Source: Bacillota bacterium | Lineage (GTDB): Bacteria > Bacillota > Clostridia > Lachnospirales > Lachnospiraceae | DNA length: 64,000 nt | NCBI GenBank assembly: GCA_023423045.1 | Contig: JAFAGA010000022.1 | Span: 52,862-116,861, forward strand | Direction: 5' to 3' | Shown here: positions 33,809 through 42,087 of the stretch, in pieces | Numbering within the stretch: the stretch's first letter is position 1 | Layout of the letters: every line of letters begins with the position of its first letter | Notes under the pieces: model-generated | Database searches by the model: none | The model's input: only the letters and a program-made list of their open reading frames with translations | Told to the model about the DNA's origin: nothing | Program-made: the position numbers and the translations under genes

Positions 33809-33873
33809 TCATGAGAATATACATATTATTGCAGCAGAAGGTCAAAACTACTTATTGAAACGGAGGTTATATT

Positions 33874-34032
33874 ATGAAAAAATACGAATGCACAGCTTGT
33901 GGTTACATCTATGATGAGGCACTTGGCGATCCCGATGGCGGCATTGCTCCCGGAACAAAGTGGGAAGATATTCCGGATGATTGGGTATGCCCGGTTTGCG
34001 GCGTAGGCAAGGATGGGTTTGAAGAGGTTTAA
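33874..34032 (+). CDS. Rubredoxin
   Basis: A 52-residue electron carrier with a single iron bound by four cysteines. YECTACGYIYDEALGD holds the first pair (CTAC), and WVCPVCGVGKDGF the second (CPVC). The intervening GGIAPGTKWEDIPDD is canonical. GGAGG precedes the ATG. In anaerobes rubredoxin passes electrons to rubrerythrin or flavodiiron proteins for oxygen and peroxide defence, which fits the ferritin and ferredoxin genes nearby. Confidence 0.98.
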   Translation: MKKYECTACGYIYDEALGDPDGGIAPGTKWEDIPDDWVCPVCGVGKDGFEEV

Positions 34033-34048
34033 TTAATAAAAAAGTGAG

Positions 34049-34081
34049 ACTGTCTCGCCATAAGGCTGAGACAGTTTTTTT
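34049..34081 (+). terminator. Terminator of rubredoxin
   Basis: ACTGTCTCGCC, loop ATAA, GGC-T-GAGACAGT, then TTTTTTT. Confidence 0.88.
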
Positions 34082-34084
34082 GTG

Positions 34085-34115
34085 CCATAGGAAAGTTCTT
34101 TGAACTTTGCCTATG
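34085..34115. repeat. Hairpin containing direct-repeat copy 2
   Basis: CATAGGAAAGTTC, loop TTT, GAACTTTGCCTATG: an inverted repeat with one bulged base. Its left arm is the 15-bp sequence also found at 33487. Confidence 0.65.
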
Positions 34116-34276
34116 CAGCGATGATAAAAATACAAGAAAGCAATGGACAGAAACGAAGGAAGCGGTATATAATACGATTTATCGGAAGCTTCGGAGAAGC
34201 TTTTGATGCAGGGCTCAGAGGAGCAGGAATAATAAATATGACAATTAACCTTGAAATTGAAAGGGGTAGAAAAGAT

Positions 34277-35032
34277 ATGAATCAGTTTTCAAGAACAGAG
34301 CTTCTTCTGGGCAGAGAAGGTATGGACAAGCTTAAGACCACCAGGGTTGCGGTATTCGGCATCGGAGGAGTGGGTGGTTATACGGTGGAAGCGCTGGCTC
34401 GAAGCGGTGTCGGAAGCTTCGATCTCATCGATGATGATCAGGTCTGTATTACGAATATCAACCGGCAGATCATAGCAACGATTAAAACGGTTGGTAAATA
34501 CAAGGTAGATATCATGAAGGAGCGGATTCTGGAGATTAATCCAAGGGCACAGGTAACAGTGCACCAGTGCTTTTATTTGCCGGATACGGCGGAATGCTTT
34601 GATTTTTCCAGGTATGATTATGTTGTGGATGCCATTGATACCGTATCGGCGAAGATCGATCTGGTGCTCCGTGCCCAGGAAAAGAATGTTCCTGTTATCA
34701 GTTGTATGGGAGCGGGGAATAAATTGGATCCAACCCGGTTTGAAGTAACAGATATCTATAAGACCTCAGTCTGTCCTCTGGCGAAGGTGATGAGAAAAGA
34801 GCTGAAAAACCGGGGAGTGAAAAATCTGAAGGTGGTGTATTCCAGGGAACCGGCCAGAAAACCTCTGGAAGATATGTCCCTTAGCTGTAAGACTAATTGT
34901 GTCTGTCCTCCGGGTTCGGAGAAGAGATGCACTGCAAAACGTCAGATTCCGGGAAGCATTTCCTTCGTGCCGTCGGTAGCGGGATTGATTATTGCCGGAG
35001 AGGTAATTAAGGATCTTACGGGAATCAGATGA
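34277..35032 (+). CDS. tcdA: TcdA/ThiF-family protein (tRNA t6A dehydratase-like)
   Basis: A 251-residue E1-like ATP-dependent enzyme. The nucleotide-binding motif is VFGIGGVGGYTVEALARSG near residue 26, followed by DDDQVCITNINRQIIA. The C-terminal cysteines in CKTNCVCPPG and the ending SFVPSVAGLIIAGEVIKDLT match TcdA (CsdL), which converts t6A37 in tRNA to its cyclic form. The start at 34277 gives the canonical MNQFSRTELLLG; the upstream open frame is not conserved-looking. The HD-protein gene follows after 70 bp. Confidence 0.93.
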   Translation: MNQFSRTELLLGREGMDKLKTTRVAVFGIGGVGGYTVEALARSGVGSFDLIDDDQVCITNINRQIIATIKTVGKYKVDIMKERILEINPRAQVTVHQCFYLPDTAECFDFSRYDYVVDAIDTVSAKIDLVLRAQEKNVPVISCMGAGNKLDPTRFEVTDIYKTSVCPLAKVMRKELKNRGVKNLKVVYSREPARKPLEDMSLSCKTNCVCPPGSEKRCTAKRQIPGSISFVPSVAGLIIAGEVIKDLTGIR

Positions 35033-35102
35033 TTAAGCAGATGGCAGAGTCATAGGGCTTAAGTATTAACGAGTATAGATTATCGCTGAAAGGATGAGGA
35101 AC

Positions 35103-35675
35103 ATGGGAAAAATACCGACGCGGGAAGAGGCCTGGGAGTTGCTGACGGAGTTTAATAAGGAGGAGTTCCATCGAAAGCATGCCCGTATTGTAGAAGGAAC
35201 GATGAGATATTTTGCAAAGGAGCTGGGGTATTCCCAGGAGGAAGAGTTCTGGGGAGTGGTGGGCTTGCTCCATGATCTGGACTTCGAAAGATACCCCCAG
35301 GAGCATTGTATCAAGAGCCAGGAGATTATGAGAGAACGACAGCTGGACGAGAGAATTATCCATGCGACTGCAAGCCATGGCTACAATCTTACCGTTGATA
35401 TCGAACCGGAACATGAGATGGAAAAGGTACTCTATGCAGTGGATGAACTGACAGGACTCATTGGTGCCGCTGCAATTATGAGACCCTCCCGCAGCACAAT
35501 GGATTTGGAGCTCAGTTCGGTTAAGAAGAAATATAAGACACCCAAATTTGCAGCCGGCTGCTCCAGAGAGGTAATCGAAAATGGTGCTCAGATGCTTGGA
35601 TGGGAGTTGGACGATCTTCTGCAGCGCACCATCTACGCTTTAAGAGCGGTGGAAGAGAGTACCGGACTGGTATAA
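35103..35675 (+). CDS. HD-domain phosphohydrolase
   Basis: A 190-residue soluble HD-superfamily protein. Metal-site residues appear as HRKHARIVEGTMRYFAKELG, then GLLHDLDFERYPQEH (the HD pair) and HATASHGYN. Such stand-alone HD proteins hydrolyse nucleotides or phosphoesters, and the substrate cannot be predicted. The start at 35103 has AAGG at 9 nt; an ATG three codons earlier overlaps the ribosome site. Confidence 0.9.
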   Translation: MGKIPTREEAWELLTEFNKEEFHRKHARIVEGTMRYFAKELGYSQEEEFWGVVGLLHDLDFERYPQEHCIKSQEIMRERQLDERIIHATASHGYNLTVDIEPEHEMEKVLYAVDELTGLIGAAAIMRPSRSTMDLELSSVKKKYKTPKFAAGCSREVIENGAQMLGWELDDLLQRTIYALRAVEESTGLV

Positions 35676-35764
35676 CCGGAAGGACCAGATTCCCGAAGAT
35701 AGCGGTAATTTGGGTCGGCACAGCATGAATACACCGCCTGACACAGGGTGGAACGGAGAACGAA

Positions 35765-36496
35765 ATGATTGGTTTAGGTACACTTGCAAATATGGCAGCA
35801 ATTCTGGTTGGCGCAGGGATTGGTTTATTGCTGCAGGGCGGTTTAAAGCAGAGATTTCAGACCACAATTATGAATGCCCTTGGTCTGGCAGTGATGTTTG
35901 TAGGAATCAGCGGTGCCCTGCAGGGCTTATTTGTTGTAACAGAAAAGGGTCTGGGTACCGCCAATGTGATGCTGATGATTGTGTCCCTGGCTGTCGGAGC
36001 CTTTTTCGGAGAACTCATTGATATCGAGGCACGCCTTGATCATATGGGGGAATGGATCAAAGCCACGCTGAAGGTTAAGGGAGAGAAGGGGAAGAACTTT
36101 GTGGAGGGTTTTGTGAGTAGCTCCCTTCTGTTTTGTATCGGGGCTATGGCGATTATCGGCTCTCTCCAGGACGGATTATCCGGAGATGCTTCCATGCTGT
36201 ATGCCAAAGCCTTTATTGACGGAACTGTCGCCGTCTTCTTTGCCTCGACTCTGGGAATCGGAGTCTTTTTCTCGATTCTTCCGCTGGGGATCTATCAGGG
36301 AATAATCACATTGTCGGCCAAGTACATCGAACCCTATCTGAGTGAGCAGATGATAACGAATCTCTCTCTGATTGGATCGGTACTCATCTTTGGCATTGGG
36401 ATCAATATGGTATTTGGTAAGAAAATTAAATGCGGCAACCTGCTTCCCGCAGTTCTGGTGCCGATTATCTATGAATTGGTAATTGGATTGTTTTAA
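35765..36496 (+). CDS. DUF554 membrane protein
   Basis: A 243-residue integral membrane protein with about seven segments. The N-terminus, LGTLANMAAILVGAGIGLLL, and the Gly-rich FVGISGALQGL, GAFFGELIDIE and SLLFCIGAMAIIGSLQDG segments are typical of the DUF554 (YdfK/YqgA) family. These are possible transporters of unknown substrate. GGAG lies upstream. It is in a same-strand run with the HD and NimA-like genes. Confidence 0.93.
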   Translation: MIGLGTLANMAAILVGAGIGLLLQGGLKQRFQTTIMNALGLAVMFVGISGALQGLFVVTEKGLGTANVMLMIVSLAVGAFFGELIDIEARLDHMGEWIKATLKVKGEKGKNFVEGFVSSSLLFCIGAMAIIGSLQDGLSGDASMLYAKAFIDGTVAVFFASTLGIGVFFSILPLGIYQGIITLSAKYIEPYLSEQMITNLSLIGSVLIFGIGINMVFGKKIKCGNLLPAVLVPIIYELVIGLF

Positions 36497-36539
36497 GAAG
36501 CATTACTTTATTTATTACTTTAAGAAAGAGGTGTCTATC

Positions 36540-37043
36540 ATGTTTAGAGAAATGCGTCGCCAAAAACAGGTTTTATCCTTAGAGGAAAATATTCAGGTCC
36601 TGAGCCGCGGAACATCGGGGGTGCTGGCTGTATCCGGGGATGATGATTATCCTTATGCAGTTCCGCTTAGTTATGTATATCATGACAATAAGATCTTCTT
36701 TCATTGTGCCAAAACAGGACATAAACTGGACTCCATTGCCAGGAATGAAAAGGTTTCTTTCTGCGTAATTGATAAGGACCAGATAGTGCCGGATGAATAT
36801 ACCAGTTATTTTCGAAGTGTGATTGCTTTCGGGAAGGCCCGTATTCTGGAGGATATCGCTGAAAAAAGAAACGCTCTTAAAATTTTAACGGAAAGGTATT
36901 CACCGGATCAGGAACCGGATCGCTTGCAGGAAGTAGTTGAAAAGGGGCTTCAAAATGTGTGCATGATAGAGCTTACGATTGAGCACATGAGCGGAAAAGA
37001 AGCAGTTGAATTGGTCAAAGCCAGGGGCCCGCAGATCAATTAG
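36540..37043 (+). CDS. Pyridoxamine 5'-phosphate oxidase-like flavoprotein (NimA-like)
   Basis: A 167-residue FMN-binding split-barrel protein. MRRQKQVLSLEENIQVLSRG, the strand pair GVLAVSGDDDYPYAVPLSYV, and IFFHCAKTGHKLDSIARN correspond to the NimA/PNPOx-like family, including the His linked with nitroimidazole reduction. The actual substrate is unknown. The start at 36540 has GAGGTG at 6-nt spacing. A terminator hairpin follows. Confidence 0.92.
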   Translation: MFREMRRQKQVLSLEENIQVLSRGTSGVLAVSGDDDYPYAVPLSYVYHDNKIFFHCAKTGHKLDSIARNEKVSFCVIDKDQIVPDEYTSYFRSVIAFGKARILEDIAEKRNALKILTERYSPDQEPDRLQEVVEKGLQNVCMIELTIEHMSGKEAVELVKARGPQIN

Positions 37044-37083
37044 ACAGATAGTAATGATTATATACATTTTGAATTTCTTTGAT

Positions 37084-37111
37084 GGGTACGGTAATATAAT
37101 AAGCCGTACCC
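37084..37111 (+). terminator. Terminator after the NimA-like gene
   Basis: GGGTACGG pairs with CCGTACCC around a 12-nt AT loop; TGTTTT follows a few bases later. Confidence 0.65.
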
Positions 37112-37127
37112 ATATACTGTTTTATGG

Positions 37128-37499
37128 TTGCTTCCTCTCAGCTTCTTCCCAGGTTTTCGTAAGATTTGCATACTGCATTTCAGCCTTTTTGAAACCCTGG
37201 TATTTGTTCCGGTCTTTCTGCGCTATGAAGAAAGGATAAACGGCAACCGGTACTTAAATGCGGCTTTATCATGCGTCAAATCTGCTTCCGTCGGCCTTAT
37301 TTTTGCAGTGGCATTGTCCATCATGCTGTCGGCTGCATTAAATGTGTCCGGTCCCTTGGATTGGGGGCATATAGATTTTGATTGGCTTTCATCCGCAATC
37401 ATTCTTGTTGTGTTTGTGCTGCATATACGTTATGCGGTAAATCCAATCGTATTGACATTAATTGCCGGGATCGTTGGTTGGGCAGCCTATTTCATTTAA
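37128..37499 (+). pseudogene. C-terminal remnant of a ChrA-type chromate transporter
   Basis: The reading frame has no good start and consists only of what appears to be the last third of a ChrA family protein: a proline-started amphipathic stretch (FPGFRKICILHFSLFETLVF), then the loop ERINGNRYLNAALSCVKSAS, VGLIFAVAL, and two terminal hydrophobic segments ending VGWAAYFI. Full ChrA domains are ~180-400 residues. The 5' part is missing and the region before it is a terminator. I regard it as a deletion remnant; the family call is moderate. Confidence 0.55.
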
Positions 37500-37546
37500 A
37501 GCTGAGGATCACGAAGTGGCACTTTATCAAGCACTCCAATATGCAG

Positions 37547-37582
37547 CGAGCGGCGGCTTTGATTTTTCAAAACCGCCGTTCG
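37547..37582. terminator. Hairpin downstream of the chrA remnant
   Basis: CGAGCGGCGGCTTT and AAAACCGCCGTTCG form an imperfect but strong stem around a T-rich loop. It lies between two converging reading directions. Confidence 0.5.
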
Positions 37583-37694
37583 TTGGTAATACGTTTTTAT
37601 GGTATATCTATCCACCCACCGAGCAGCGGTTTTTTCTTTTTCCGCATAAGCGGCGGGTGTCTTTGCCATATTTGTTGTTAAACGAAGCTAATGC

Positions 37695-38378
37695 TTATTT
37701 CGTAATCCACTCAAGGGGAGCGCCCGGTTCCAATGTTCCGTAACTTATCGGCGTGGTTTCTCCTGTTTCTGGATTGGTCGGTTGGTCAATTTGATACAAA
37801 TATCCATTTTTTCCGTATCTGCCGTGCTTACTTTGGTCGTAGCGTTCGCTATCCATGCAAATGTTGACAGCTTTCAATGCAACCGCCACTTCTTTGCTTC
37901 CCTCGAAAAGCTCATGTTCCCATAAAAATTCACATTCGATATTCAAAAAACACTCTTTAATTCGCGGCGCATTGACCTTTGAGGCTTTCTCCGCCGTTAA
38001 ACCGGAGGCGGTGATTTCATCCGTTTCAAACTGATTATTACCAATCGTTTTAATGCAACGGTCATAAATGTCGTTTGAAGGAAAATTTAACACGCACACC
38101 CCCGTTTCTTTCAGTGATTGATACATATGTCCGCCTTTATTGACTTTTCCCATGATACAGATAAAGTTGTCAGCCCCGCTTCCGGCAAAGGTAGACCAAG
38201 AGTGCAGACAGGCGTTTTCCTTACCGTTCGATTTCCAGCCTGTAACGACGAATACCAACGATGGCATGGCTGTCACAAAATCATACCATGACATATTGCC
38301 ACAGGCTTCCAAGTATTGCTCAGTTTCATATCCGGCAAGTCTCTCAGGCCTTTCAAAAATAGAAAATTCTTTTTTCAT
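37695..38378 (-). CDS. Flavin-reductase-like FMN-binding protein
   Basis: A 227-residue protein of the flavin reductase/DIM6 family. NMSWYDFVTAMPSLVFVVTG and SNGKENACLHSWSTFAGSG form the FMN-binding N-terminal strands, GGHMYQSLKETGVCVLNFPS the next; the C-terminal third is less conserved. GGAGG precedes the ATG at 38378 by 8 nt. It follows a collapsed WYL regulator gene by 60 bp; such regulators often precede flavin reductase genes. Confidence 0.85.
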   Translation of the reverse strand: MKKEFSIFERPERLAGYETEQYLEACGNMSWYDFVTAMPSLVFVVTGWKSNGKENACLHSWSTFAGSGADNFICIMGKVNKGGHMYQSLKETGVCVLNFPSNDIYDRCIKTIGNNQFETDEITASGLTAEKASKVNAPRIKECFLNIECEFLWEHELFEGSKEVAVALKAVNICMDSERYDQSKHGRYGKNGYLYQIDQPTNPETGETTPISYGTLEPGAPLEWITK

Positions 38379-38438
38379 AACGAATTCCTCCTTTATATAT
38401 ATAAAGTAACAAATGCAACACGACAACTGTATGTCGTA

Positions 38439-38681
38439 TTACTTATATTGAGCTAATATATTTTTTGCATTTAGGCAAACTTCATCGACTAACTCAATAG
38501 GTTCTATGACCTTTGCGGCATCGCCGTAACTTGGTATCCATTGGAGTAAGTAATTACGATTTGTAAAAGTGTTTTCAAATAGTAATTTGCCGGATTGATT
38601 ATCAAATGTTATACAATCCTTTTGCAAAAGGATTGTAATGATACCGATTAAACGGTCTATTTTGTTGGGGAGCCTCCCCAA
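38439..38681 (-). pseudogene. WYL-type regulator with an in-frame internal deletion
   Basis: The ~80 codons join two distant parts of a YafY/WYL regulator. NKIDRLIGIITILLQKD is the very N-terminus (first helix of the HTH), and FTNRNYLLQWIPSYGDAAKV to the stop is the last ~45 residues of the WYL C-terminal extension. The DNA-binding recognition helix and the WYL core are missing. The only start is TTG at 38681, buried in a GGGGAG/CTCCCC hairpin. It cannot act as a normal regulator. An active parent would be ~300 residues. Confidence 0.65.
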
Positions 38682-38726
38682 ACCCGGCTAATGTTGCGTC
38701 ATTCCGCTGTCGCTCATTCCTTATTT

Positions 38727-38754
38727 GACTTCGGGGTCAAATTGACCCCAAGTC
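38727..38754. repeat. Intergenic inverted repeat
   Basis: GACTT-C-GGGGTCAA, ATT, TTGACCCC-A-AGTC: a near-perfect 13-bp stem in the gene-free stretch 38682-38929. Function unknown. Confidence 0.55.
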
Positions 38755-38864
38755 CTAAAATGCAACCATACTGTCTTATGACGGATTGCCTTTGGGAGGT
38801 CTCTTTTTGTATATTTATGCGATGAAATTTTATAATAAGGGTATGTAAAATAATGGAATTTACA

Positions 38865-38892
38865 TTGACATATTTGTTGATCGCCCTATAAT
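38865..38892 (+). promoter_or_regulatory. Promoter of the 76-residue membrane protein gene
   Basis: TTGACA, 16 bp, TATAAT; both hexamers match consensus, 38 bp before the start codon. Confidence 0.8.
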
Positions 38893-38929
38893 AATGTTAA
38901 AATATGTAAAAAATAGAAAGGGATAAGGA

Positions 38930-39160
38930 ATGATAGCACAGGTAATCCGACTATCAGGAAAAATTGCAAAGGCGGCTGTTGTGGTTGCGGTAATAGGGTA
39001 TATTCTGCTGCATTTGCTTGGTAACAGCCTGATTAACCAGTCTGGAATGCAGGCGCTTGACATAAAGGCGTCGGCTATGATCTCTCTCGGTTTTGCTGCA
39101 AGCTTTCGCGTTATACTGTACAGCAGCAGGTCTGCCGGACCTGCCGGAAAAAAAGGATAA
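38930..39160 (+). CDS. Small membrane protein of unknown function
   Basis: A 76-residue protein with one clear membrane segment (KAAVVVAVIGYILLHLLG, about residues 13-30), a second weaker one (SAMISLGFAASFRVILY, about 48-64) and a basic C-terminal tail (SRSAGPAGKKG). AAGG lies 8 nt before the ATG and a strong promoter precedes it. It is probably real because of these signals; no family recognised. The next gene has its own promoter. Confidence 0.65.
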   Translation: MIAQVIRLSGKIAKAAVVVAVIGYILLHLLGNSLINQSGMQALDIKASAMISLGFAASFRVILYSSRSAGPAGKKG

Positions 39161-39167
39161 AATTCTA

Positions 39168-39196
39168 TTGACAATACAAGTATAATTGTATACAAT
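39168..39196 (+). promoter_or_regulatory. Promoter of the citrate synthase gene with overlapping palindrome
   Basis: TTGACA, 17 bp, TACAAT. The -10 box is part of the perfect 12-bp palindrome ATTGTATACAAT (39185-39196), a form typical of GntR/FadR-type operators. Confidence 0.72.
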
Positions 39197-39235
39197 AAAA
39201 CAAATTTAAACCAAGAGAGATGGGAGAGCATAAAT

Positions 39236-40654
39236 ATGAATGAAAGAAAAGTCTTTGTTAACCCCCACAACAACCTGCTCCAGCTGGAGGAACCGATTTA
39301 TACCCTGGTGGATGCGCCGGAACCCAATACCTTCCGAGGGCTGTTCCCATATGACGAGGTACCGAAGATTGCCTTTAATGATCGGATTGTGCCTCATAAT
39401 TTACCGGAGGAGATCTTCATCACGGATACCACCTTCCGTGACGGACAGCAATCCAGAGCTCCTTATACCACGGAGCAGATTGTGACAATGTTTGATTATT
39501 TTCACAGACTGGGCGGACCGAAGGGCTTAATACGCCAGAGTGAGTTCTTCCTTTACAGCAAGAAGGACAGGGATGCCGTATATAAGTGTATGGAACGGGG
39601 GTACGAATTCCCGGAAGTAACCTCTTGGATCAGAGCTAGCAAAAGTGATTTTCAATTAGTGAAGGATATCGGCATGAAGGAGACCGGCATTCTGGTCAGC
39701 TGCTCCGACTACCATATCTTCTATAAGATGAAGATGACAAGAAGAGAAGTCATGAACCATTACCTGAGTGTGGTAAGGGAGTGTCTTGAGACCGGCATAG
39801 CAGCAAGATGTCATCTGGAGGATATTACCCGCTCGGATATCCACGGTTTCGTGATTCCTTTCTGCCGCGAGCTTATGAAGCTGAGCAAGGAATATAATAT
39901 ACCGGTCAAAATCAGGGCCTGCGATACCATGGGATACGGTGTGAACTTTGCCGGTGCGGTAATTCCCAGATCAGTTCAGGGTATTATCTATGGTATCCTG
40001 ACGCATGCGGATGTTCCCTCCGGTTGGCTGGAATGGCATGGACATAATGATTTCTATAAAGCGGTTTCCAATTCGACCACTGCCTGGCTGTATGGTGCCG
40101 GCGGCGTAAATTGCTCCTTATTCGGCATCGGTGAGAGGACCGGCAATACTCCTTTGGAGGCAATGGTCTTTGAATATGCCCAGCTGAAGGGGACGCTGGA
40201 CGGAATGGATACGACAGTGATTACCGAGCTGGCACAGTATTTTGAGAAGGAGATCGGTTACAGGGTGCCTTCCAGAACTCCTTTTGTCGGAAGGAACTTC
40301 AATGTGACCCGTGCCGGAATCCATGCGGATGGACTGCTTAAGAATGAAGAAATATATAATATCTTTGATACGGAGAAATTCCTGAACCGTCCGGTACTGG
40401 TGGCGGTATCCAATACCTCCGGGCTCGCGGGAATTGCCCACTGGATCAATACTTATTATAAGCTGAAGAGTGAGAAGGCCATCGGCAAAGACAACCCGGT
40501 CGTACATAGGATCAAGGAATGGGTTGACAAGGAATACGACGAAGGACGCGTGACGGTAATCACGGATGAGGAATTGATCAGGATAATCCAGGATAGCGAG
40601 CGGGAATTGGGAACGAAGATTGTGGATAACGCAGAACAGGATATGTTGCTATAA
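39236..40654 (+). CDS. Re-citrate synthase candidate (isopropylmalate/homocitrate synthase family)
   Basis: A 472-residue DRE-TIM metallolyase. The divalent-metal and acyl-CoA motif appears as FITDTTFRDGQQSRAPYT near residue 66; ARCHLEDITRSDIHGFVIPF and LEWHGHNDFYKAVSNSTTAW carry catalytic His and Asp residues; GGVNCSLFGIGERTGNTPLE follows. The ~60-residue N-terminal extension and the adjacent isocitrate dehydrogenase gene point to the clostridial Re-face citrate synthase rather than to LeuA, whose regulatory C-terminal domain is absent. It would feed citrate toward glutamate. Biochemical identity is inferred from family resemblance and context. Confidence 0.8.
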   Translation: MNERKVFVNPHNNLLQLEEPIYTLVDAPEPNTFRGLFPYDEVPKIAFNDRIVPHNLPEEIFITDTTFRDGQQSRAPYTTEQIVTMFDYFHRLGGPKGLIRQSEFFLYSKKDRDAVYKCMERGYEFPEVTSWIRASKSDFQLVKDIGMKETGILVSCSDYHIFYKMKMTRREVMNHYLSVVRECLETGIAARCHLEDITRSDIHGFVIPFCRELMKLSKEYNIPVKIRACDTMGYGVNFAGAVIPRSVQGIIYGILTHADVPSGWLEWHGHNDFYKAVSNSTTAWLYGAGGVNCSLFGIGERTGNTPLEAMVFEYAQLKGTLDGMDTTVITELAQYFEKEIGYRVPSRTPFVGRNFNVTRAGIHADGLLKNEEIYNIFDTEKFLNRPVLVAVSNTSGLAGIAHWINTYYKLKSEKAIGKDNPVVHRIKEWVDKEYDEGRVTVITDEELIRIIQDSERELGTKIVDNAEQDMLL

Positions 40655-40699
40655 GCGGTGCGTTGCAGTTTAGCCTGCAAATAATATCTGAACTATAAA

Positions 40700-40728
40700 T
40701 TGACAAGCCCGGCAAAGTTGTCTACAAT
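40700..40728 (+). promoter_or_regulatory. Promoter of the isocitrate dehydrogenase gene with a related palindrome
   Basis: TTGACA, 17 bp, TACAAT. GTTGTCTACAAT at the -10 matches the upstream palindrome at 10 of 12 positions and occupies the same place in the promoter. Confidence 0.7.
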
Positions 40729-40819
40729 AAAAGCAAGGCTTTAAATCAGTGAAGTATTCTAAAGTCTGACAAAGGAACGATGAGTTGTTATCGAATAAAG
40801 CATATTTATGGAGGTTACA

Positions 40820-41989
40820 ATGATATCAGCAGAGAGAATGGAAGCAGTGAAGGAACAGTTTGGCAGACTGCTTGAGGAACAGTTAAAAAGAGTTGAGGAA
40901 ATGAAGGCGCAGGGAGACTTTATTGATTATAAAGCACTGGATAAGATTATTATCGGTGTATGCGGAGGCGATGGCATCGGCCCTGCAATTACCGGTCAGG
41001 CACAGAGAATTCTGGAATATCTGCTGCGGGAGGAAATAGGAGCAGGAAGGATTGAATTCCGTGCAATCGAAGGACTTACCATTGAACGGCGGGCAGCGGA
41101 GAATGCTGCAATTCCTCCGGCGGTTCTGGAAGAACTGAAGCAATGCCATGTTGTTTTGAAGGGACCTACCACAACCCCCCGAAAGGGAGACCCCTGGCCC
41201 AATGTGGAGAGCGCTAATGTTGCCATGAGAAAGGAATTGGATCTCTTTGCCAATGTAAGGCCGGTCCGCATTCCTGAGCAGGGCATTGACTGGACCTTCT
41301 ACCGTGAGAATACGGAAGGAGCTTATGCCGTAGGAAGCAAGGGAATTCACGTTACAGAGGATCTGGGTGTGGACTTTACCATAGCTACTTCCCAAGGAAC
41401 TGAGAGAATTATCCGTGCAGCCTTCGAGTTTGCCAAAATGAACGGCAAGACCAGGGTGACGGCTGTTACCAAGGCCAATATCATTAAGACCACGGACGGC
41501 AAGTTCCTGGATATCTTCCGTGAGATAGCGAAGGATTATCCGGAGATTACGGCAGATGACTGGTACATTGATATTATGACCGCAAAGCTGGTGGATGAGA
41601 AGAGAAGGAAGGACTTCCAGGTGGTAGTGCTCCCGAATCTCTACGGAGATATCATAACCGACGAAGCAGCCGAATTCCAGGGCGGTGTGGGAACAGCGGG
41701 AAGCGCCAATATCGGCAAGAGATATGCGATGTTTGAAGCGATCCATGGTTCTGCTCCGCGAATGGTGGAAGAGGGAAGAGACATCTATGCGGACCCTTGC
41801 AGTATGGTCCGGGCCGGCGCGATGCTTCTGGCACATATCGGTTTTACCGCGGAAGCGGATAAATTATACCGTGCGCTGGACATCTGTACGATTCAAGAGA
41901 AAAAGATTATGACCACCGGCAGATCAAACGGTGCTACGGGAGCCCAATTTGCCGATTATCTGATGGAAACAATTGAAGCAATGAAATAA
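40820..41989 (+). CDS. Isocitrate/isopropylmalate dehydrogenase family enzyme, probably isocitrate dehydrogenase
   Basis: A 389-residue beta-decarboxylating dehydrogenase. VCGGDGIGPAITGQA near residue 47 and KGPTTTPRKGDPWPNVESAN near 115 are the N-terminal signatures; ENTEGAYAVGSKGIHV, TAVTKANIIKTTDGKFLDIF and FQVVVLPNLYGDIITDEAAE contain the substrate and metal-binding residues; FEAIHGSAPRMVEEGRDIYA binds NAD. Placement directly after a citrate synthase candidate favours isocitrate over isopropylmalate. The ATG at 40820 follows GGAGG. The ~35-residue N-terminal helical extension is unusual for LeuB. Confidence 0.88.
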   Translation: MISAERMEAVKEQFGRLLEEQLKRVEEMKAQGDFIDYKALDKIIIGVCGGDGIGPAITGQAQRILEYLLREEIGAGRIEFRAIEGLTIERRAAENAAIPPAVLEELKQCHVVLKGPTTTPRKGDPWPNVESANVAMRKELDLFANVRPVRIPEQGIDWTFYRENTEGAYAVGSKGIHVTEDLGVDFTIATSQGTERIIRAAFEFAKMNGKTRVTAVTKANIIKTTDGKFLDIFREIAKDYPEITADDWYIDIMTAKLVDEKRRKDFQVVVLPNLYGDIITDEAAEFQGGVGTAGSANIGKRYAMFEAIHGSAPRMVEEGRDIYADPCSMVRAGAMLLAHIGFTAEADKLYRALDICTIQEKKIMTTGRSNGATGAQFADYLMETIEAMK

Positions 41990-42087
41990 ATAAACAAGTA
42001 TGAACGTATCGGCTGCCCATAACCGTTTGGTAATGGGTGGCCTGCTTGTGTAAAATGCAGATATTCTATTAAAGAGGAGGGAATTGT

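Noticed and set aside
34100..34276. N-terminal extension of the TcdA-like gene back to an ATG at 34100
   Set aside because: The added residues run through the hairpin repeat, have no ribosome site and do not resemble the family; the canonical start is 34277.
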